64,000 bases of DNA from Candidatus Flexicrinis proximus (lineage in GTDB: Bacteria > Chloroflexota > Anaerolineae > Aggregatilineales > Phototrophicaceae). This document shows, piece by piece, positions 42,234 to 50,431 of the stretch (the stretch's first letter is position 1; the number at the start of each line of letters is the position of its first letter). Location of the stretch: NCBI GenBank assembly GCA_016712885.1, contig JADJQF010000002.1, positions 496,001-560,000 on the forward strand, read 5' to 3'. The translations under genes were made by a program, and so were the position numbers. The notes beneath the pieces were generated by a model. That model saw nothing but the letters and a program-made list of their open reading frames with translations, did not search any database and had not been told where the DNA came from.

Positions 42234-42956
42234 CTAGCCCGTCACAAACGGGAGCACGATCACGACGAGGTTCGCGACGATCTGGCAGAGCCAGGCAGCG
42301 GCAAGTCCGTTCCGCTCACGCACGTAGCCATACATCACATTCAGCAGAACAAGCATCAGGCAAATCACCATCGCCACTAGCGGGAAGGCGGCGATATCGA
42401 GAAGCGGCAGGTAGAGGATGAACGACCAGAACGCGCTCATCAGCGCGACCATCCAAAACGGCCGCGACCCGTGTAGCAGACCGCGGAAGAAGAGGGTTTC
42501 GGCAATCGGCATCACGAAAATCGCGTAGGCCAGCACTTCGCCGGGGGTCATGTTTATGAACAGGCGGCGTGCTGCGCCGCCAAGCAGGCCCCCACCGAAC
42601 AACATGACCGGCACACCGATCAGCAGACCGAAAACGATGCCCCATATGAGATTATCCGGACGTTCTTCCCTGATCGGTTCGAGGCTGCCCAACAACCAGG
42701 CCATTACGCCGAAAGCGGCTAGAACACCCCAGGCGACCGTATAGCGCATCGATGGATCGCCTGAACCCACGAGCGGGGCAAGACCTATGCTGATGGCAAC
42801 AGCCAGAATGAAACCAAAGGTCGGATCACCGGTCGTACTGCGGTAGCGACGATCGGGCACAGGGGCCGGAGAAGCATCGAATTCAGGGTCCTCAACCGGA
42901 CCAGAGACTTCCCCATCATCATACCCGTCATCCGGCTCGTCGTAGTAACCCGTCAT
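42234..42956 (-). CDS. CPBP-family-like membrane protein with lost catalytic motifs
   Basis: A 240-residue protein with an acidic, disordered N-terminal tail (about 1-45) and six or seven membrane segments. The layout is that of CPBP intramembrane proteases, but motif 1 reads MPIAETLFFRG instead of a Glu-Glu pair. The second motif (FWSFILYL) lacks its histidine, and the last (AWLCQIVANLV) has Gln where the His is expected. It is probably a non-catalytic member, for instance a chaperone or scaffold (inference). It starts in an ATGA overlap with the threonine aldolase gene. Confidence 0.65.
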   Translation of the reverse strand: MTGYYDEPDDGYDDGEVSGPVEDPEFDASPAPVPDRRYRSTTGDPTFGFILAVAISIGLAPLVGSGDPSMRYTVAWGVLAAFGVMAWLLGSLEPIREERPDNLIWGIVFGLLIGVPVMLFGGGLLGGAARRLFINMTPGEVLAYAIFVMPIAETLFFRGLLHGSRPFWMVALMSAFWSFILYLPLLDIAAFPLVAMVICLMLVLLNVMYGYVRERNGLAAAWLCQIVANLVVIVLPFVTG

Positions 42957-43999
42957 GCCAGGAGCGTCCGAATCGCCGCGAGCGTGGAGTCAATGCGTTC
43001 CGGCGTGATCCAATAGTGGGTCACGGCACGGAATGTTCGTTTGAAGCCCGGGTATGGCCGCATCAGGATATTGAAATCGCGCTGAAGGCGCTCAACGAAC
43101 TGATCCGGTGTTAGCGGCGCACTTTCCAGAAGATCGAACATCACGAAGTTCGTTTTGACGCGGCCGAGATCAAGCGAAATATGGGGAATGGTCACCAAAC
43201 CTTCAGCCAGTGTTCGGGCGTTCGCGTGGTCCTCTGGGATGCGTTCGATCATCTCGCGGATCGCGACCAGACCGGCCGCCGCGATTACGCCGACCTGGCG
43301 CATGCCACCGCCCAGAAGCTTGCGCATGCGGTGAGCTTCCCTGATGAACGCTCTGTCGCCGACGATGATGCTTCCGACCGGAGCGCACAGGCCCTTGCTC
43401 AGGCAAAAGGTCATCGAATCGGCCTCTGCAACCAGCGCCTTGGCGGTTGTATTCAAGGCCGCAGCAGCATTGAAGATCCGTGCGCCGTCGATATGTAACC
43501 TGAGTTTGTTCGCGCGGGCGATCTCGGCGACCTGATGGGTATATTCGAGCGACACGGGCATGCCGCCGACAGTCCCCTGCGTATTCTCAAGGGCGATCAG
43601 GCGCGTACGCGGAAAGTGAACGTTGTCGGCTCGAATTGCGCGGCGTATGTCATCGAGCGCCATTGTGCCGTCGGAATGGACCGGAACCGTGTGTGGGATA
43701 ACGCCGCCCAGAGCCGCGATGCCACCCCCTTCATAGACAAAGGTATGCGCTTTGTCGCCGATAATGGCTTCCTCGCCGCGCCCGCAATGGACGAGAACCG
43801 AGATCAGATTTCCCTGGGTGCCGCTGGTAACAAATAGGCCGGCTTCTTTGCCGCAGAGTTCGGCGGCATCCGCTTCAAGCTGCAATACGGTCGGGTCTTC
43901 ACCGTAGACATCGTCGCCTACGGGGGCGTTGGCCATTGCCTCACGCATTTTCGGCGTAGGATGGCTTACCGTATCACTGCGGAAATCTATCGTCTGCAT
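42953..43999 (-). CDS. ltaE: Low-specificity L-threonine aldolase
   Basis: A 348-residue fold-type I PLP enzyme. It starts IDFRSDTVSHPTPKMREAMA and shows VGDDVYGEDPTV, LFVTSGTQGN, HIDGARIFNAAAAL and the PLP lysine in MTFCLSKGLCAPVGSI (about residues 195-210). It cleaves threonine or allo-threonine to glycine and acetaldehyde. Together with the CPBP-like gene it forms a short operon. Confidence 0.92.
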   Translation of the reverse strand: MQTIDFRSDTVSHPTPKMREAMANAPVGDDVYGEDPTVLQLEADAAELCGKEAGLFVTSGTQGNLISVLVHCGRGEEAIIGDKAHTFVYEGGGIAALGGVIPHTVPVHSDGTMALDDIRRAIRADNVHFPRTRLIALENTQGTVGGMPVSLEYTHQVAEIARANKLRLHIDGARIFNAAAALNTTAKALVAEADSMTFCLSKGLCAPVGSIIVGDRAFIREAHRMRKLLGGGMRQVGVIAAAGLVAIREMIERIPEDHANARTLAEGLVTIPHISLDLGRVKTNFVMFDLLESAPLTPDQFVERLQRDFNILMRPYPGFKRTFRAVTHYWITPERIDSTLAAIRTLLA

Positions 44000-44076
44000 G
44001 TTGATCCTTCATGGGTGCTTCAGGTAAATATCATTATTCACGCACTGGCAATGCTCGGGTGCGAGAACAGGGGATG

Positions 44077-44355
44077 CTAGAGAAACCGCGGCTTAAGCCA
44101 GCGGATGAGGACCAGGAAAATAACCGCGCCGACCAGTGCCGCCAGAAAGTCGCGCCCGGTAAAGGTGAGTTTGCCGAGATCCGGATTGATCTTGAGCAAG
44201 TTGAAAATGACGCCGCCAATCAACGCGCCGACCAACCCGACAAGGACGTTGACGAGCGGCCCCTGACCACGACCCCGCACCAATATTCCGGCGATAGCGC
44301 CGGCGAACGCCCCGATAATCAACCAGACGATGAGCTGCGACAATTCGATGGTCAT
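44077..44355 (-). CDS. GlsB/YeaQ/YmgE-type small membrane protein
   Basis: A 92-residue protein with three membrane segments: LIVWLIIGAFAGAIAGILV, a glycine-rich LVGLVGALIGGVIFNLL and LAALVGAVIFLVLIRWL. This is the pattern of the transglycosylase-associated (YeaQ) family, stress-linked proteins without known activity. Start ATG 44355 is chosen because a perfect AAAGGAGG lies five bases upstream; the ATG one codon earlier would be too close. Confidence 0.8.
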   Translation of the reverse strand: MTIELSQLIVWLIIGAFAGAIAGILVRGRGQGPLVNVLVGLVGALIGGVIFNLLKINPDLGKLTFTGRDFLAALVGAVIFLVLIRWLKPRFL

Positions 44356-44433
44356 CATGTCCTCCTTTGAGAATGGCCTATCAAAACGGTATAGTTTGCG
44401 GGCTATTCCGTCAAGACTTCCGGAGACCCGAAA

Positions 44434-44703
44434 ATGCAAAGTGGATCACTTGCCATCACGCTGGAATACTGCGCGCCGTGCGGCTACAGTCAACGCGCCG
44501 CCGCGCTGACTCAAGAAATCATGTCCGTACGCGAGATCGAGTACCATGTCCGCTCGTGGACACTCATCCCAAGTTCAGGCGGGTGTTTCGAACTGACGAT
44601 CAACGGCGAAACTGTGTTCAGCAAGAAGGCGCTGGGCCGGCACGCCGAGCCAAACGAGTGCCTAAACCTGATCCAGGCGCGGCTTCCGACACTGATGCCG
44701 TAA
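44434..44703 (+). CDS. SelT/SelW/SelH (Rdx) family protein, cysteine form
   Basis: An 89-residue thioredoxin-like protein of the Rdx family. It has the redox motif in ITLEYCAPCGYSQRAAALTQ (Cys13-x-x-Cys16), then LIPSSGGCFELTINGETVFS and a C-terminal LNLIQARLP. Both redox positions are cysteine; no selenocysteine is used. The role is unclear, possibly thiol redox signalling. GGAG lies eight bases before the ATG. It is divergent from the YeaQ-type gene, and the end of the tail-tube-like gene faces it five bases away. Confidence 0.8.
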   Translation: MQSGSLAITLEYCAPCGYSQRAAALTQEIMSVREIEYHVRSWTLIPSSGGCFELTINGETVFSKKALGRHAEPNECLNLIQARLPTLMP

Positions 44704-44707
44704 CGGG

Positions 44708-45103
44708 CTACTCCGTCAGCCAAAGATGAGAGACCGAACCGTAATTGACCAGGATACGCTCCTCTACCATCTCCGCCGAGGACACATCGAAGTCTGAATA
44801 AGTGACAGAGGCGATATGGGCGTCGGTGAATGCCCACCTGCGAACGGCGACGCCATCATCGACGGCAGTGACGGATACCGTGCGAGTTGGAACCTTGCCG
44901 ACTGCGTTGAGCGTGTCCTTCAGCCACTTGTTGAAGGGGGCATGTGCGTCGCGCTGAACCATTTTGGTGATCACGAGCGGCGTATCCACGGTAGTCTTGA
45001 AGAGGGTCAGGCCCGAGACACGGAACACGCCGTCTACCGGCGCGCCATCCAATTCCACTGAGAATTCGTTCGCTACCAGGCTGTCTACATAGTGCTCAGT
45101 CAT
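44708..45103 (-). CDS. Orphan phage tail-tube-like protein
   Basis: A 131-residue beta-rich protein. It starts with a segment like tail tube proteins of contractile systems: ANEFSVELDGAPVDGVFRVS followed by GLT. It then has LVITKMVQRDAHAPFNKWL, a central TVSVTAVDDGVAVRRWAFTD strand pair and a closing EMVEERILVNYGSVSHLWL. This order (sevsGL, Rg...W, V.l.d..g...w.f, E...l.Y) is what I associate with T4 gp19-like/conserved tail proteins. No other phage or injection-system genes are near. AAAGG precedes the ATG. Confidence 0.5.
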   Translation of the reverse strand: MTEHYVDSLVANEFSVELDGAPVDGVFRVSGLTLFKTTVDTPLVITKMVQRDAHAPFNKWLKDTLNAVGKVPTRTVSVTAVDDGVAVRRWAFTDAHIASVTYSDFDVSSAEMVEERILVNYGSVSHLWLTE

Positions 45104-45203
45104 GCGTAAGCTACCTTTCAGTGTCCGCCTTCAGCCAATCGAGGTGAAGTATAACACCGGCTGCGAATTCCCGCCCAAATCGGCACAAACGTTCGTAATG
45201 TGG

Positions 45204-45209
45204 TAAAAT
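45204..45209 (+). promoter_or_regulatory. Extended -10 element upstream of polX
   Basis: TGG-TAAAAT matches an extended -10; the GTG start of polX is 34 bases further. No clear -35. On the other strand a TATACT at 45148-45153 could serve the tail-tube-like gene. Confidence 0.4.
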
Positions 45210-45242
45210 TGAGGTTCATATCACGAGTCATCGGAGCGCCCC

Positions 45243-47006
45243 GTGGCCCTTACCAACAGCGAGATTGCCAACCTGTTCGAACGCATTGCAGACCTCCTTG
45301 AGATCAAGGGAGAGATCATCCACCGTGTGCTGAGCTACCGACGCGCGGGCGAGAGTTTGTATGATCTGCCACGCGACCTGCGATCGATTGCCGCCGACGG
45401 CAAGCTTACAGAGATCCCAGGCATTGGGAAAACACTGGCTGAAAAGATCGAGGAGCTGCTCGAAACCGGAAAGCTGCAGTTCTATGAGAAGCTTACGGCG
45501 GAGATTCCAGCCACGCTGGTCGATGTCATGCGGGTTAACGGTGTGGGGCCGAAGAAGGCCGCCCTTTTCTGGAAAGAACGCGGCGTGACCGATCTTGCCT
45601 CGCTGGAGGCGGCGGCGCGCGGCGGAAAGCTGCGTGATCTGCCGAAAATGGGCGAGAAATCCGAACTGAACATCATTGCAGGAATTGAGTCGCTGGGGAG
45701 ACGCACCGGACGCACGCCGCTGGGGCATGCCCTGCCGGCTGCCACGAGGATGCTTGAAGCGCTGACAAGACTCCCACAGGTCCTCGACGGGGCAATCGCA
45801 GGGAGCATACGGCGCGGACGGCCAACCATCGGCGATGTCGACCTGCTGGTGTCTGTGTCTACGATGGACGACGCCGCCGCTATTATGCATTCGTTCGTGA
45901 GCCAGGAACTGGCCGCGCGCATTCTAGGCCACGGACCGACGAAAAGCTCGGTTGAACTGCAGAATGGGCTGCAGGTGGACCTGCGCGTGCTGGAAAAGAT
46001 ACGCTGGGGAACGGCGCTCGCCTATTTCACAGGGAGCCAGCAGCACAACATCCGGATGCGCGAGCGCGCACTTGAGCGTGGCCTAAGCCTGAACGAACAC
46101 GCCTTCAGTCCGGTCGATGACAGCCGGAACATTATCGAAGCCGCCCCGAAGATCCTGTGCGCGACCGAGGAAGAAGTCTCCGCGACAGTAGGCCTGCCAT
46201 GGATTCCACCCGAACTGCGCGAGGATGCGGGAGAACTGGAGGCTGCCGCGTCGGGTAGGCTGCCTCACCTGATTAGCCTCAACGACATTCAGTCCGACCT
46301 GCACATGCATACGACATGGAGTGACGGTCGCGCCACGGTCAAACAAATGGCTGAAGCGGCACTCGCTCTAGGCCGCAAATACATTGTGATCACGGATCAT
46401 TCGCGCGGCGCGGTGATTGCCAACGGGCTATCGATCGAGCGGGTGCTGGCCCAACAGGAAGAAGTCCGGCGCGTGGACGCCGAGATGGCGGGCAGGATAC
46501 GGGTATTCCACGGGACAGAGATGGATATCCTGGCGGACGGAACACTGGATTTTCCCGACGAGGTACTCGAAAAGCTGGATTTCGTCGTGGCGTCATTACA
46601 CGTGAGCCTGCGGCAGCCACGCGAACAGATCACGCGGCGCGTCCTGAACGCGATCGAGAACCCGCATGTGGACGTGATCGGTCATCCGAGGGGACAACTG
46701 ATCCCGGACCGCGAAGGGGCCGACCTCGATATGGATGCCGTGTTTGCCGCCGCCGCAAAGTCTGGAACAGCGCTTGAGATCAACAGTAATCCTGAGCGAC
46801 TCGATCTTGAGGCGCAGTATGCGCGGCGCGCGGTCGACCTTGGGATCAAACTGGCGATCAATACCGATGCACATTCCGTTGACCACCTACACCTGCTGTC
46901 GTACGGGATCACGACCGCGCGGCGCGGCTGGGTGGAGCCGAGTTCTGTCATCAACACGCTGCCCGCCGATGAATTCGTGACTTGGACGAAGGGGCACGGG
47001 CGTTAA
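45243..47006 (+). CDS. polX: DNA polymerase/3'-5' exonuclease PolX
   Basis: A 587-residue family X polymerase. It has N-terminal helix-hairpin-helix segments (EIPGIGKTLAEKIEELLE; VNGVGPKKAALFW). The polymerase core is GSIRRGRPTIGDVDLLV (metal aspartates, about 183-199), with LQVDLRVL holding the third. A C-terminal PHP domain opens with DLHMHTTWSDGRAT (about 350) and has further HPRGQ and NTDAHS metal ligands. It fills gaps in base-excision or end-joining repair. GTG 45243 follows GGAG six bases upstream. Genes for an SH3 protein and LigA follow directly, a repair-linked unit. Confidence 0.93.
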   Translation: MALTNSEIANLFERIADLLEIKGEIIHRVLSYRRAGESLYDLPRDLRSIAADGKLTEIPGIGKTLAEKIEELLETGKLQFYEKLTAEIPATLVDVMRVNGVGPKKAALFWKERGVTDLASLEAAARGGKLRDLPKMGEKSELNIIAGIESLGRRTGRTPLGHALPAATRMLEALTRLPQVLDGAIAGSIRRGRPTIGDVDLLVSVSTMDDAAAIMHSFVSQELAARILGHGPTKSSVELQNGLQVDLRVLEKIRWGTALAYFTGSQQHNIRMRERALERGLSLNEHAFSPVDDSRNIIEAAPKILCATEEEVSATVGLPWIPPELREDAGELEAAASGRLPHLISLNDIQSDLHMHTTWSDGRATVKQMAEAALALGRKYIVITDHSRGAVIANGLSIERVLAQQEEVRRVDAEMAGRIRVFHGTEMDILADGTLDFPDEVLEKLDFVVASLHVSLRQPREQITRRVLNAIENPHVDVIGHPRGQLIPDREGADLDMDAVFAAAAKSGTALEINSNPERLDLEAQYARRAVDLGIKLAINTDAHSVDHLHLLSYGITTARRGWVEPSSVINTLPADEFVTWTKGHGR

Positions 47007-47560
47007 TGCCGCAGAATCCCACGCCGCGACAACCCGGGCTGATGCCTCCGTTGTGGTCCTGCCTGCTGGTCACTCTGGCGACCCTGCTGTGTGTCGGGGG
47101 ACTCACGGCGGCTTTTCTGGCGCTTGGCGGCCAAACTCCGCCCGCGCAGGCGCTTGAGCTGACCATCCTGACGGCCCCGCCAGAGCTTTTGCGGACCGCG
47201 CAAGCGGACCCTCAGGCCGCTGTTGTTCCAACGGTTGCATCTATTAGCACCAGTGGGCAGGCGTTTTTGATGCAGGGTCCGACGCTTGCCGCCGTGATCT
47301 TCACCGCGACGCCCGAGCAGATCGGCGTTGGGAAGACCGTGCAAGTCGTGGATGTCGGCGATCAACAGCTTAATGTGCGCGCCGAACCCGGGATCGTGGA
47401 TGTCGCGATCTCGTTTCGCGCGCCGGAAGGCTCACGATTCATCATCGGGGATGGCCCATCGCAGGCCGATGGTCTGACATGGTGGCGGATCGACGATCCG
47501 TCAACCAACCGGTCGGGCTGGGCCGCCTCAAACTACCTCGTCCCTGTCGCAACGGAGTAA
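47006..47560 (+). CDS. SH3-domain protein with one membrane anchor
   Basis: A 184-residue protein starting at an ATG that shares one base with the polX stop (TAATG). One membrane segment (about 18-40) is followed by an outward linker rich in Ala, Thr and Pro. A bacterial SH3-like domain follows: TVQVVDVGDQQLNVRAEPG, DGLTWWRIDDPS and SGWAASNYLVP. Such domains usually bind peptidoglycan. Its location between polX and ligA looks incidental to its function. Confidence 0.75.
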   Translation: MPQNPTPRQPGLMPPLWSCLLVTLATLLCVGGLTAAFLALGGQTPPAQALELTILTAPPELLRTAQADPQAAVVPTVASISTSGQAFLMQGPTLAAVIFTATPEQIGVGKTVQVVDVGDQQLNVRAEPGIVDVAISFRAPEGSRFIIGDGPSQADGLTWWRIDDPSTNRSGWAASNYLVPVATE

Positions 47561-47562
47561 GA

Positions 47563-49575
47563 ATGACTGCCGCTGAACGTGCTGCTGAACTGCGCCGCCT
47601 GCTCAACGAATACAGCTATCACTATTACGTCCAAAGCGCTGCGATCGTGTCCGACGCAGAGTACGACGTGCTTTATCATGAGCTGGTGGCGCTGGAAACA
47701 GAATATCCCGAACTGGCCACGCCCGATTCACCCACGCAGCGGGCCGGGAGCGATCTGACCGGGGACTTTCCCAAACTCAGCCACCCTGCCCCTATTCTCA
47801 GCCTGTCGAACTGCTTCAACGAGCAGGATTTGTATGATTGGGAGCAGCGCAACCTGAAGCTTCTGGCAAGCGGAACACAGCTAGACTATACGCTTGAGCC
47901 GAAGCTGGACGGCCTAACCCTGGTTATCACCTATGAAGATGGCCTGCTCACACGGGCGGCCACGCGCGGAAATGGACTGGTCGGAGACGACGTTACGGCG
48001 AACGTGCGCACGATCAGAAGCGTGCCGCTGCGTATCCCACGGAATCCCGCATCCGGCGTGGAAGCGCCGAAGAAGCTGGTGGTACGCGGCGAAGTGATGT
48101 TCCTGAAAAAGGATTTCGAGGCGCTAAACGAAAAGCAAAAAGAACTGGGACTTCCGCTTTATGTCAATGCGCGAAATACCGCGTCGGGGTCTCTGAAGCA
48201 GAAGGATTCGCGCGCAACTGCATCACGCCCGCTGACCGCATATCTGTATTCGATTGTCGAGATCGTGGGAAATGCACCGCGCTCGCAGTGGGATACTTTG
48301 GGATTCCTGCGGGATTTGGGGTTCCATATCCCACCGGAAAGCCAACACTATCCAGCACTTTCCGACATTATCCAGCAGATTCCCAACTGGATATCCCGCA
48401 GAAACCAACTTCAGTACGAAATCGATGGGCTGGTGATCAAGATCAACGATCTGCGCATCGCAGGCGACTTGGGAATTGTGGGAAAAGATCCGCGCGGCGC
48501 GACCGCGTTTAAATTCCCGTCTGAGGAAGCCAGTACGACCATCATCGGTGTTACCCACAATGTGGGCCGATCGGGGAAACTTACCCCAACCGCCCAGCTT
48601 GAGCCGGTGTTTGTGGGGGGCGTGACGGTGGTCAATGCAACCCTGCACAACTACGACTTCATCAAGAATCTCGATATCAGAATCGGCGACCGGGTGGTCA
48701 TCAAGCGCAGCGGCGATGTGATCCCCTACGTGATCGGGCCGATCATCGAGGCGCGGGACGGGGATGAAACACCGATCGAGCCGCCGGCGTACTGTCCACA
48801 CTGCAACACGCCGACCGTGCAGCCCGAAGGCGCGGTGGATTATTTCTGCCCGAACCTGGACTGTCCCGAACGCGTCTTCCGTCAGGTAGAGTTCTTCGTA
48901 TCGCGCGGGGCGATGGATATCGAGGGGATGGGACCACAGACGGTCAAACTGCTGATCGACCGCGGGTTAATCCATGACGAGGCCGATGTCTTTACACTGA
49001 CTCCGGAACCGTTACTGGAAATGGAGGGATTCAAGCAGAAGCGGGTAGACAACCTGATCGCGTCTATCACGGCGGCGAAGTCCCGCCCGCTGCCGCAGGT
49101 GCTGGCCTCGCTGGGAATCGACGGTGTTGGCAGCACAGTGGCTGAGCTGCTCTCTGCTCACTTCGGCACACTGGATGCGCTGAGTTTCGCAGCACCGGAG
49201 AGAATCGACGATATCGAAGGCATCGGGCCGATCCTCGCCGAAAATATCGCATCATGGTTTGCGGATGAAAGGCATCAGCGGCTGATCGAGAAATTGAAGG
49301 CGTCCGGTGTGATATTTGCTGCCACAGCACCGGTACAAGAGTCGGAAAAACTGGCGGGCCTGACCTTCGTGCTGACCGGGACTCTGCCCACGCTCAGCCG
49401 GGAGGACGCGGAAGTGCTGATCAAAGCCAACGGGGGGAAAGTAGCCGGAAGCGTGAGCAAGAAAACCAGCTACCTGCTGATGGGCGAAGCCGCAGGCAGC
49501 AAGGCTGATAAGGCGCGCGAACTCGGCATTCATATTGTGAGTGAAGCTGATCTGCTGCAAATGGTCGAGAGGTAA
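47563..49575 (+). CDS. ligA: NAD-dependent DNA ligase
   Basis: A 670-residue LigA. Domain order: Ia with YHYYVQSAAIVSDAEYDVLY; adenylation domain with EPKLDGLTLVITYEDG (active-site Lys about residue 116) and TRGNGLVGDDVTANVRTI; OB fold; a four-cysteine zinc finger (CPHC...CPNLDC); helix-hairpin-helix; and a C-terminal BRCT domain (LAGLTFVLTGTLPTLSREDA). It seals nicks in replication and repair. ATG 47563 has GGAG five bases upstream; a longer frame exists but lies in the SH3 gene. Confidence 0.96.
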   Translation: MTAAERAAELRRLLNEYSYHYYVQSAAIVSDAEYDVLYHELVALETEYPELATPDSPTQRAGSDLTGDFPKLSHPAPILSLSNCFNEQDLYDWEQRNLKLLASGTQLDYTLEPKLDGLTLVITYEDGLLTRAATRGNGLVGDDVTANVRTIRSVPLRIPRNPASGVEAPKKLVVRGEVMFLKKDFEALNEKQKELGLPLYVNARNTASGSLKQKDSRATASRPLTAYLYSIVEIVGNAPRSQWDTLGFLRDLGFHIPPESQHYPALSDIIQQIPNWISRRNQLQYEIDGLVIKINDLRIAGDLGIVGKDPRGATAFKFPSEEASTTIIGVTHNVGRSGKLTPTAQLEPVFVGGVTVVNATLHNYDFIKNLDIRIGDRVVIKRSGDVIPYVIGPIIEARDGDETPIEPPAYCPHCNTPTVQPEGAVDYFCPNLDCPERVFRQVEFFVSRGAMDIEGMGPQTVKLLIDRGLIHDEADVFTLTPEPLLEMEGFKQKRVDNLIASITAAKSRPLPQVLASLGIDGVGSTVAELLSAHFGTLDALSFAAPERIDDIEGIGPILAENIASWFADERHQRLIEKLKASGVIFAATAPVQESEKLAGLTFVLTGTLPTLSREDAEVLIKANGGKVAGSVSKKTSYLLMGEAAGSKADKARELGIHIVSEADLLQMVER

Positions 49576-49602
49576 GCCGCCGCTTCCGCGGCCGCCAGGC
49601 GT

Positions 49603-49646
49603 CGTTACCGCACTGTGACTGGCTGGTAACGGAACGCACCGTTACC
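49603..49646 (+). promoter_or_regulatory. Mutually exclusive hairpins between ligA and the TauE/SafE gene
   Basis: CGTTACC (49603), GGTAACGG (49625) and CCGTTACC (49639) allow either a first hairpin (1 with 2) or an 8-bp second one (2 with 3). A run of six T (49681-49686) stands before and into the transporter start. This could be a regulatory switch or only a terminator region. Confidence 0.35.
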
Positions 49647-49684
49647 GTTACAGGTCTTATGACGGCCTGCAGCACGAGGGTTTT

Positions 49685-50425
49685 TTGGACGCACTATTAC
49701 TGTACGCCGTGATCGGATTCGTATGCCAGATGATCGATGGCAGTTTGGGCATGGGCTACAAGGCCACGTCCAGTACGCTGCTGTTGAGCACCGGACTGCC
49801 CCCGATCGCAGCAAGCGCGGCCACACACACCGCAGGGATCTTCACCAGCGCCGCATCTGGTTACGCGCATTACCGGCTCGGCAATCTGAATAAGCGCCTT
49901 CTATTCCGTCTGTCGGTTGCCGGAATTCTGGGCGGCGTAATTGGTGCGCTGATGCTTTCGCGAATCCCAACAAACGTAATCAAGCCGGTCATCGCGCTGT
50001 ATCTAGCCTGCCTGGGCGCCCTGATCCTATACCGTGCCTGGGGCAGCGATACACTTAAGTGGCGCCGGACTTCGACTCCAATGCTCGGCACCGTCGGGGG
50101 GTTCCTCGACTCGATTGGCGGCGGCGGATGGGGGCCGATTGTGACCGGGACGCTGGTCGTCAACGGCAATAACCCACGCAAAACGATCGGTACAGTCAGC
50201 ATCGCGGAGTTCTTCGTCACCTTGGCCCAGGCGGCCACTTTTGCCACCGTCGTGCATAACATGGAATGGACGCCGGTGTTCGGATTGATCATCGGCGGCG
50301 TACCGGCTGCGCCGTTTGCGGCATGGTTGTGCAAACGCATCCCGGTTCGGCGCTTGATGGTACTGGTCGGTGGGCTTATAGTTGTCCTTAGCGCGCGGAC
50401 ACTCATCCTCGCCTTTGGAGCATAG
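49685..50425 (+). CDS. TauE/SafE family transporter
   Basis: A 246-residue membrane protein with about seven or eight segments. The two-fold repeated family motif is seen in CQMIDGSLGMGYKATSSTLL and, in the second half, TVGGFLDSIGGGGWGPIVTG. Family members export sulfite, sulfoacetate or other small organic anions. The substrate is unknown here. The start is TTG 49685 with GAGGG a few bases upstream. The rRNA methyltransferase gene begins six bases after its stop. Confidence 0.88.
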   Translation: MDALLLYAVIGFVCQMIDGSLGMGYKATSSTLLLSTGLPPIAASAATHTAGIFTSAASGYAHYRLGNLNKRLLFRLSVAGILGGVIGALMLSRIPTNVIKPVIALYLACLGALILYRAWGSDTLKWRRTSTPMLGTVGGFLDSIGGGGWGPIVTGTLVVNGNNPRKTIGTVSIAEFFVTLAQAATFATVVHNMEWTPVFGLIIGGVPAAPFAAWLCKRIPVRRLMVLVGGLIVVLSARTLILAFGA

Positions 50426-50431
50426 GACCAC

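Noticed and set aside
49625..49646. The hairpin GGTAACGG/CCGTTACC as a plain ligA terminator.
   Set aside because: No U tract follows it directly; the T run is 35 bases further on, so I list it as an unassigned regulatory element.
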